A stretch of 11,296 nucleotides of DNA from PVC group bacterium (GTDB lineage Bacteria > Verrucomicrobiota > Kiritimatiellia > SS1-B-03-39 > UBA6053): positions 1 through 11,296 of the forward strand of contig PXDP01000467.1 of assembly GCA_003565035.1 (NCBI GenBank), given 5' to 3'. The notes under the pieces were generated by a model. That model saw nothing but the letters and a program-made list of their open reading frames with translations, did not search any database and was not told the DNA's origin. A program made the position numbers and the translations under genes. Positions 1-5,104 of the stretch are shown here, in pieces (within the stretch, counting starts at the first letter, position 1; each line of letters starts with the position of its first letter).

Positions 1-312
1 CCCAAGGCCCATGCCTTCGGCTTGGCAAGCTCCGTGTTTCTTCCTCCGTGCCCTCAAGCGAGCTTGCGAGCGGGTGGTCAATTCGGTTGCGTGAGGACCC
101 TGCGTTAGGGTGAACTGTCAATGTTCACGGTTCGACATTCAATTTCTCCCCGCCACCTCTGGCATTGTACTGCCCGTTCTGCACAGTATTTTTCACCTCT
201 GTGTCAATCAAACCGCAGTTCTCGCTGAGAAAAGTTACCCTTGAGCGGTAGAGACGATGACGAAAAGGAAAGCAACCTATTGTCCAGTAAGATTTGTGTG
301 AACAGGGCAGGG
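1..312. other. Non-coding left edge with small hairpins
   Basis: I see no convincing gene here. A 73-codon open frame on the minus strand (125-346) lacks a ribosome binding site and recognisable family motifs, and it runs into the repeat at 313, so I do not call it. Short inverted repeats are visible: CCAAG/CTTGG near positions 2-24, ACCCT/AGGGT at 97-111, and GTGAAC/GTTCAC at 110-128. The density of small stems resembles the right edge of the window (11150-11290). This suggests both edges belong to the same kind of repeat-rich intergenic DNA. Confidence 0.5.
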
Positions 313-448
313 CAAGCGGGGCGGTGACGTGGATATGAACGTACATTCCTCTAAACGACAGACTGGTTGGCTCTACCTCATAATACGCATTTGAATCTGC
401 GATCTGTTTCGAGACACTAGCCCTTCAAACTGAGGTCTGGTGCTCAGC
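313..448 (+). repeat. Modular dispersed repeat, copy A
   Basis: Three blocks match the reverse complement of 10979-11167. Block 1 (313-363, 51 bp) starts CAAGCGGGGCGGTGACGTGG and differs from copy B at only three positions. Block 2 (387-403) is the identical 17-mer GCATTTGAATCTGCGAT. Block 3 (427-448) starts with the identical AAACTGAGGTCTGG and ends TCAGC in both copies. The DNA between blocks does not match. The block 1-2 spacer is 23 nt here and 76 nt in copy B; the block 2-3 spacer is 23 nt in both. No coding potential is apparent. I do not recognise the family. It could be a non-autonomous mobile element, a conserved structured RNA or a protein-binding array. Confidence 0.8.
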
Positions 449-579
449 TTCGTTGAACCGCCCCGTGCGGACCCGCACGCGGGATGATAACGCCAAGGCG
501 TTATAAATGTGGGAGCTGGGAGTTGGCCCTAGTCGGTCAGCTCCCGGCCACCCGATTAGATAGATTTTAGCGGTTTGCG
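449..579. other. Intergenic cluster of three hairpins
   Basis: Three inverted repeats follow each other: GTGCG/CGCAC with a GACC loop (about 464-477), ATAACGCC/GGCGTTAT with only AA between the arms (about 487-504), and GGGAGCTG/CAGCTCCC with a loop of about 19 nt (about 511-545). They lie downstream of the minus-strand trio that ends at 580. They could therefore act as 3'-end structures or transcription barriers, although none is followed by a T-run in that direction. An alternative is that they are part of the repeat copy that begins at 313. Confidence 0.45.
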
Positions 580-798
580 TCAATCATTTATCCTGAATAA
601 AATGATAATGGGCAAAAGAGCCATTATGAAAAGAGCTATGCCTTCATGTACAACTTTAATCCAATAACGGACAGGGGTCAATGTTCGTCGGCATTCAATT
701 CCACTCGATCCAGCATCACCGGTTTGAATTGTTCTTACAAACATCCAAACAAAGAATGAAAGCATTCCGTACCAGCAGGTAATCCAAAGAAATTTCAT
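580..798 (-). CDS. Hypothetical small membrane protein (72 aa)
   Basis: I do not recognise this protein. It shows two hydrophobic stretches, residues 3-21 (rich in W, F, L and V) and about 53-69 (ending in a run of I and L). This suggests a two-helix inner-membrane protein with a short polar loop containing several K/R and one Cys (residue 36). The ATG at 796-798 lies 12 bp after the stop of the lipoprotein gene, so the two are probably co-transcribed and may be translationally coupled. There is no clear Shine-Dalgarno sequence. The gene is the last of an AT-rich trio that stands out against the GC-rich enzymes around it, which is a sign of lateral acquisition. Its small size makes the call moderate. 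Confidence 0.5.
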   Translation of the reverse strand: MKFLWITCWYGMLSFFVWMFVRTIQTGDAGSSGIECRRTLTPVRYWIKVVHEGIALFIMALLPIIILFRIND

Positions 799-810
799 AG
801 ATTCAACGGT

Positions 811-1287
811 TCAGTCCAGCGGACACGAGGTACGAGGGTTCGGTGAGACTGGTAGTTCTATCTGTTTTACCAATCGTTCAATCTCAGACCTGAAAACACT
901 AACCGAGTTTATTGATTCGGCAGAGGGTTCAAATGGTAAAACTTTAAGGGCCGTTCCATCACTAGACGGAATGCACAAATTTCTCCCGGCAAGTTTGTAT
1001 GTGTTACCCGAAAAACTGATTTCGGTGATTCCATTGTGCACTCCAATGCTTGGAGATACAAGTCCGCCTTCTTCAAAAATTATAATTGCTGACAAGTCTA
1101 TAATCGTCTCAACGCCGCCTGTTGTCTTGAAGTTAACCATTGCCAATCCCATATACTTCTTACCATTGTGCTCGAAGCGAACCCCTACTGATTGTGCGCC
1201 GACACTATCAGTGATTGGCTCACTCATTCCGCAAGAAGACAAAAATGCGGCTATGACAAATACGAACAAACTGTGTGATGTTTTCAT
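811..1287 (-). CDS. Hypothetical lipoprotein (158 aa)
   Basis: The protein starts with a classic lipoprotein signal: K2, a hydrophobic core at residues 7-16, and the lipobox LSSC ending at Cys19. It is therefore predicted to be lipidated and anchored to a membrane facing the periplasm. The mature part (about 140 residues) is beta-rich in appearance, with Cys residues near 105 and at the C-terminus, and ends in a proline-rich tail. I recognise no family. I chose the ATG at 1285-1287 because a GTG seven codons upstream (1306-1308) would put a polar extension ahead of the signal peptide. No strong ribosome binding site precedes it. The gene is 73 bp after the secreted-protein gene and 12 bp before the membrane-protein gene, all on one strand and all AT-rich. 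Confidence 0.65.
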   Translation of the reverse strand: MKTSHSLFVFVIAAFLSSCGMSEPITDSVGAQSVGVRFEHNGKKYMGLAMVNFKTTGGVETIIDLSAIIIFEEGGLVSPSIGVHNGITEISFSGNTYKLAGRNLCIPSSDGTALKVLPFEPSAESINSVSVFRSEIERLVKQIELPVSPNPRTSCPLD

Positions 1288-1360
1288 GATTATGTTACGA
1301 TCAGCCACCGGACCCGAAGGGTTTGGTTCCGTATCATTGTTGAATCATTTTGTTAGGTTT

Positions 1361-1696
1361 TTAAAATCTCTTTTCATTTTTTTCTAATTCAACAAAATCC
1401 AAATATTCATATTCACGATCAAGATTTCCTGATTCCCGTTCGCTGATTAGTTTCGTTTCCCACAAATATGGATCTTGAGCCAAAACTATATTTAATTGAT
1501 TCAAGCTTTGTTTTGAAAGGACGTGTTTTATTTTTTCAAATTCTCCTTCCTTCAGCCATTTTTGTAAAAGATAGACAGGTTTAGCTTTATCGATTAGTTT
1601 AATAGGCGCTTCGTTATACAGATCTGTTAAATTCGTTTCACCTGCATAAACAAGTGCTACGCTTGCGAAAGCCAATAAAATAGATATTTTTTTCAT
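1361..1696 (-). CDS. Hypothetical small secreted protein (111 aa)
   Basis: The N-terminus is a Sec-type signal peptide: KK at residues 2-3, a hydrophobic core at 5-16, and a plausible signal peptidase I site after VYA (residue 18). The mature chain of about 93 residues is highly charged, rich in K, E and L, and probably mostly helical. No Cys remains after the signal, and I recognise no family. The start ATG at 1694-1696 has no obvious Shine-Dalgarno sequence. The gene is strikingly AT-rich compared with the GH31 gene that lies 96 bp upstream on the same strand. It probably heads a small transcription unit with the lipoprotein and membrane-protein genes that follow. A TAATAT box lies a little upstream of the start, but I see no convincing -35. 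Confidence 0.6.
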   Translation of the reverse strand: MKKISILLAFASVALVYAGETNLTDLYNEAPIKLIDKAKPVYLLQKWLKEGEFEKIKHVLSKQSLNQLNIVLAQDPYLWETKLISERESGNLDREYEYLDFVELEKNEKRF

Positions 1697-1792
1697 AGTT
1701 CTCGTTCAACCTTATATTAACTAACATGTTGTTTTTTCTGCTATATGTGGGGTCTCAGAGATAAAATTAAGAAAATTCCGGAATAAAGGTAT

Positions 1793-4207
1793 TTATGTAT
1801 ATAAAACCAGATCTTTGAACTCAGTGCCGTTTGGTTCCCAGCTTTCCGGGGCGTCGGGAAGGTCCGCTCCGAGGAGGCGGAGGCGGAAGCGGCGTCGGCG
1901 GTGTTCGGGATAGCCGTTGCCGCTGACGGTGGCGCTGAGGGTGAGGGTGCCGCGGCTGCGGGTGAGGGTGAAGCGGGTGCGGAGGAAGGCGCCCTGAAGA
2001 TGTGCGTCGTGGAGGCCGTCGTCTTCGTGCAGTTCGGAAACTGTGGTGCCGTCATTTTCCGGCAGGACAATCACCAGCTCGAGTTCCTCCGGATAGAAGG
2101 CCCGGGTGGAAGCGGGAATTTCCGGAAGCACGGGGATGACTGCACCGCAGCGGGCGAAAACCGGGATGCGTTCCATGGGGGTGGTTTCGAGGTGGTGCTG
2201 CCCGCCTTGGCGCAGGGTGCCGTCCTGCCAGTCGCGCCAGTCGCCGGCGGGAAGGTAGACCTGCCGCTGGGTCTGGCCCGGCTGGAGGGCGGGGGCGATG
2301 AGCAGGTGGTCGCCGAGGAGGAATTCGTCGTGAAGGTCGCGGCAGAGCGGGTCGGCGGCATCCTCCCAGATGAGTGGCCGCTGGACGGGGGCACCGCTTT
2401 CGCTGGACTGCATAAAGCTGGTGTAGAGGTAGGGCAGCAGCCGGTAGCGTTCGCGGATGGCCTCCCGGCAGATTTGTTCGACGGCGGGACCGAAGGACCA
2501 GGGGTACTGGTCGCGGTGGCCGCTGCAGTTGTGGTTGCGGAAGAAGGGGGTGTACGCGGCGCACTGATACCAGCGGGCCAGCAGTTCCCCGTTGCAGTTC
2601 ATGCCGAAGCCGCCGATATCGGCACCGACAAAGGGCTGACCGGAGATGCCGAGTCCGAGGGCCATGGGCAGGGACATGCCGAGGTGTTCCCAGGTGGAGA
2701 CGTTGTCGCCCATCCAGTTGGCAGCACAGCGCTGAATTCCCGGAGAGCCGGCGCGGCTGAGGACGAAGGTGCGCAGGTTTGGCATGGCGGCGCGGAGGCC
2801 GTCGACGGTGCCCTGGGCCATGAGGAGGGCGTATTCATTGTGAAAGCGGGCGTGCTCGTGCTGGCCGTGTCCGAAGCGCATGGCCTCGACATCTCCGTCG
2901 AAGGTGGCGGGCTCGTTCATGTCGTTCCAGATGCCGGCGATGCCGCTTTTGACATGCTCCGCGTTGAGCCGTCCCCACCAGGCGCGGGTTTCGGGCAGGC
3001 TGAAATCGGGGAAGACGGTCTGTCCCGGCCAGACCCGGCCCACAAAGGGGGTGCCGACAGTGGTTTCGCAGAACAGCCGGTCGCGCAGGCCTTCTTCGAA
3101 GAGGGGATTGCCCCGCTCGTACTTCACGCCGGGATCAATGATGGTGATCATGCGGTAGCCCTGATCTTTCAGCGAGGCGATGAGGGTGGCGGGATCGGGA
3201 AATTTTTTGTCGTCCCAGGTAAAGACGCGGAAGCCGTCCATGTAGTCGATGTCCAGCCAGATCACATCGCAGGGGAGATCCCGTTCGCGGTAGGCGCGGG
3301 CGAGGTTTTCGACGTCCTGCTGGGTGTAATCGTACCAGCGGCACTGATGATGTCCGAGGGCCCAGAGGGGGGGAGCGGACATGCGGCCGGTCAGTTCGGT
3401 GTATTCGCGGAGAATGTCCGGTATGGAGGGGCCGGCAAAAACGTATTCCTGATACTGTCCGCCGGAAAAGGCGATCTGATGGCGGTGTTGGCGCGGGAAG
3501 TCGCAGTGACCCCGCCAGGGGTTGTCGATGAAATGACCGCTCATGGGGGCGGGCTGTCCGGGGAGGGCGCAGGGCAGGGCGGGATGATGATAAAAGAAGG
3601 GGATCGAAATGTAATAGGGATCGAATTCGGTGCTCAGGTTGTTGCTGCGCGGATCGGTGGCCGGCCGACCGCGGGTGAATTCCTCGGTGGCTCCGCCATT
3701 CATCACGTCGGTGTTCCAGAGGGTAAAATCACGCCCCATGCGGTTGAAGGCACCGGTTTTTTCGCCGAGGCCGTAGAAGGCATCCTCAAGGGTGTTTTCG
3801 CGGTGAAGCACGAACTGATTGTTGAGTTCGCCATACGCGAGACTGGCGCCGGTTTTGGGATCATAGGAGGTTTGCATCACCACAGAGCCGTCCGTGCGTT
3901 CGATGCGGAGACCGAAGGGGGCGCGCCGGGCGGTGAGGATCAGTTCGGGGGTGATCATCTTGATCTGTTCGTCGGTCTGCTCCAGCGTGAACTCCCGGGG
4001 GGACACGAGGTCAAGGGGGGCGGCCAGAGAGGCACTGGGTTGCGGATCAATCACGCCGCCCCGGCTGATGGCGATACGGAGGACGCCGGGGGCGATCACC
4101 AAAACCTGCAGCCGCTCGTGTTCCAGCGGGGCTTCGAAGCCGGCGGGCAGGGCGGTGGCGGGACCCAGGGATTGAAAGAAGTGAAGATTTTTGATTGGAA
4201 GCGGCAT
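1793..4207 (-). CDS. Glycoside hydrolase family 31 (alpha-glucosidase/alpha-xylosidase type)
   Basis: GH31 enzymes are retaining hydrolases of alpha-linked glucose or xylose in oligosaccharides. The 804-residue protein shows the family order: an N-terminal beta-sandwich (about 1-270) containing YGLGEK (145-150), a (beta/alpha)8 barrel (about 275-600), then C-terminal beta-domains. In the barrel, WLDIDYMDG (317-325) precedes the nucleophile motif WNDMNEP with Asp429, and NWMGDN supplies the acid/base Asp501. FFRNHN (555-560) also matches the family. There is no signal peptide, so it should act in the cytoplasm on imported oligosaccharides. AAGGA lies 6 nt before the ATG at 4205-4207 and supports that start. 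Upstream on the same strand is vapBC, separated by 127 bp, so it probably has its own promoter. Motifs cannot separate alpha-glucosidase from alpha-xylosidase or related activities. Confidence 0.95.
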   Translation of the reverse strand: MPLPIKNLHFFQSLGPATALPAGFEAPLEHERLQVLVIAPGVLRIAISRGGVIDPQPSASLAAPLDLVSPREFTLEQTDEQIKMITPELILTARRAPFGLRIERTDGSVVMQTSYDPKTGASLAYGELNNQFVLHRENTLEDAFYGLGEKTGAFNRMGRDFTLWNTDVMNGGATEEFTRGRPATDPRSNNLSTEFDPYYISIPFFYHHPALPCALPGQPAPMSGHFIDNPWRGHCDFPRQHRHQIAFSGGQYQEYVFAGPSIPDILREYTELTGRMSAPPLWALGHHQCRWYDYTQQDVENLARAYRERDLPCDVIWLDIDYMDGFRVFTWDDKKFPDPATLIASLKDQGYRMITIIDPGVKYERGNPLFEEGLRDRLFCETTVGTPFVGRVWPGQTVFPDFSLPETRAWWGRLNAEHVKSGIAGIWNDMNEPATFDGDVEAMRFGHGQHEHARFHNEYALLMAQGTVDGLRAAMPNLRTFVLSRAGSPGIQRCAANWMGDNVSTWEHLGMSLPMALGLGISGQPFVGADIGGFGMNCNGELLARWYQCAAYTPFFRNHNCSGHRDQYPWSFGPAVEQICREAIRERYRLLPYLYTSFMQSSESGAPVQRPLIWEDAADPLCRDLHDEFLLGDHLLIAPALQPGQTQRQVYLPAGDWRDWQDGTLRQGGQHHLETTPMERIPVFARCGAVIPVLPEIPASTRAFYPEELELVIVLPENDGTTVSELHEDDGLHDAHLQGAFLRTRFTLTRSRGTLTLSATVSGNGYPEHRRRRFRLRLLGADLPDAPESWEPNGTEFKDLVLYT

Positions 4208-4245
4208 GGAGAGTCCTTCTGAATCTTGAACAAGGGGAAACGATG

Positions 4246-4276
4246 CGATTTATAAATGATTTTACAGTGAAAATCG
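4246..4276 (-). promoter_or_regulatory. AT-rich inverted repeat upstream of the GH31 gene (possible operator)
   Basis: GATTTT and AAAATC form 6-bp arms around ACAGTG (4258-4275). A wider CGATTT/AAATCG pair spans 4246-4276. The repeat lies 40-70 bp ahead of the GH31 start in the most AT-rich part of the gap after vapC, where a promoter would be expected. I cannot assign a clear -35/-10 pair, and the arms do not match an operator family I recognise. Confidence 0.3.
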
Positions 4277-4309
4277 AACTTTTGAGTCACAAACACTGAT
4301 GTGTCGGAT

Positions 4310-4345
4310 GGATTGGGTAAGGTTGAGAAGGACCTTATCCAATCC
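4310..4345 (-). other. Long hairpin across the vapC stop codon
   Basis: Arms 4310-4323 and 4332-4345 form a 14-bp stem around an 8-nt loop. In plus-strand RNA every position pairs, with one G-U; in minus-strand (vapC) RNA there is one A-C mismatch. The vapC stop codon (4335-4337) lies inside the stem. No T-run follows in the vapC direction, so it is not a textbook intrinsic terminator. It may still stabilise the vapBC 3' end or limit read-through into the GH31 gene. Confidence 0.5.
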
Positions 4346-4721
4346 GTTCGATGTCATAGCGGTCGAGAAGGGAATCGTGACTGAGGATTTTCAATCCGCG
4401 CCGCCGGGCCTGCACGATCTGAATGCGGTCAAAGGGATCCCCGTGATGGGGGGGGAGATCCTTGACCCCGGCGGCGTCCTCCAGTTCGACGGAGAGGATC
4501 GAAAATCCGTTCTCCTCCAGGATTCGTGGGAGGTCTTTTTCCAGATCATAGGCCAGCAGGAGTTTACCCAGTCCAACTTTAATGGCGGCTTCCCAGATGG
4601 AGGCGATGCTGATGGTGCAGGCCCAATTTTCGTACAGCATGATCGCCCGGATTGCGGGGCTGAAGGATGTTCTTCCTTCCAGAAATCCAATCCAGGCGTT
4701 TGTGTCCACCAGATAGTTCAC
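4335..4721 (-). CDS. vapC: VapC-type PIN-domain toxin
   Basis: VapC toxins are Mg-dependent ribonucleases that cleave specific RNAs, often tRNA or rRNA, and are neutralised by the partner antitoxin. The 128-residue protein is a single PIN domain of the usual length. The acidic site is visible: Asp6 in LVDTN, Glu44 in SIWEAAIKVGLGKL, Asp98 in HHGDPFDRI (91-99), and Asp116 in LSHDSL. The WEAAIK and HHxDPFDR motifs are those of the Sll0205-like PIN subgroup. Translation starts at a GTG (4719-4721) that overlaps the vapB stop by 4 nt (GTGA), implying coupled synthesis. A perfect 9-bp inverted repeat abuts this start codon. All catalytic residues are present, so the toxin is probably active. Confidence 0.93.
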   Translation of the reverse strand: MNYLVDTNAWIGFLEGRTSFSPAIRAIMLYENWACTISIASIWEAAIKVGLGKLLLAYDLEKDLPRILEENGFSILSVELEDAAGVKDLPPHHGDPFDRIQIVQARRRGLKILSHDSLLDRYDIERIG

Positions 4722-4954
4722 ATGTATTCCCGGAATACATCAAGAGGCGCGTCGAAATCATCGGCCATGTAAAAATTCGGACTTTTGGCACAGCCAAATT
4801 TAGCCTGTTTGCGGCGTGCGGGAGGCGCTGTCATTTCCGCCACGGGTTTCCCGTGACGGGTAATAATGATTTTTGTCCCCGACGCCACATCATCCAGAAG
4901 TTTGGAAAAGTGGGTTTTTGCTTCGTAGGTTCCGATTTCTTTGACTGCATTCAT
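4718..4954 (-). CDS. vapB: VapB antitoxin, Phd/YefM family
   Basis: The 78-residue product carries a Phd/YefM-type DNA-binding N-terminus. GTYEAKTHFSKLLDDV (8-23) and ITRHGKPVAEM (31-41) are the family's conserved segments. The C-terminal part, after a basic linker PPARRKQ, is acidic and aromatic, as expected for the region that wraps and blocks VapC. It overlaps vapC by 4 nt in the usual antitoxin-first order. The start ATG (4952-4954) has no Shine-Dalgarno sequence. The promoter boxes place transcription start at or within a base or two of the ATG, so the mRNA is predicted to be leaderless. A palindrome over the -10 is the likely autoregulatory operator. Confidence 0.92.
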   Translation of the reverse strand: MNAVKEIGTYEAKTHFSKLLDDVASGTKIIITRHGKPVAEMTAPPARRKQAKFGCAKSPNFYMADDFDAPLDVFREYM

Positions 4955-4960
4955 AAGTTT

Positions 4961-4989
4961 AGACTAGTCTGGTCAGATCAGAAAGTCAA
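4961..4989 (-). promoter_or_regulatory. vapBC promoter with palindromic operator over the -10
   Basis: Read on the minus strand, TTGACT (4984-4989) and TAGTCT (4961-4966) are separated by exactly 17 bp. The perfect 10-bp palindrome AGACTAGTCT (4961-4970) covers the -10 box. This is the position where a VapB or VapBC complex would repress its own operon. Only six bases lie between the -10 and the vapB ATG. Confidence 0.6.
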
Positions 4990-5104
4990 GGCGTGAGCCG
5001 GTGAATGTGGAGCGTTTGTGGGAAGCTGCCGCATTACCGTGAAAAACGGGAGCGGAGTGTGCAAAGGCATCCCAAGACCCGCCTGTTGCAATTTTTTGCC
5101 AGGA

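Noticed and set aside
125..346. 73-codon minus-strand open frame at the left edge
   Set aside because: It has no ribosome binding site or recognisable motif. Its 5' end lies in the dispersed repeat, and the frame is not preserved in the other repeat copy.
313..448. CRISPR-like array, because conserved blocks alternate with 23-nt variable stretches
   Set aside because: The three blocks are different sequences of different lengths rather than one repeated unit, spacer length varies between copies, and there is no cas gene.
1288..1360. Integron attC-like gap between the two AT-rich genes
   Set aside because: Read on the minus strand the gap begins with an ACCTAAC box right after a stop codon, followed by TTCAA, as in some attC sites. 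However, there is no matching GTTRRRY box at the other end, the internal pairing is weak, and no integrase gene is present.
1767..1792. Possible terminator after the GH31 gene around the palindrome ATTCCGGAAT
   Set aside because: The stem is only 5 bp per arm with no proper loop, and the following T residues are interrupted. I could not support it as a terminator.
1901..4222. 773-codon open frame on the plus strand opposite the GH31 gene
   Set aside because: Its product is a low-complexity G/A/V/E-rich chain with no motifs. It is the expected shadow of a GC-rich gene whose minus-strand frame carries intact GH31 catalytic motifs.
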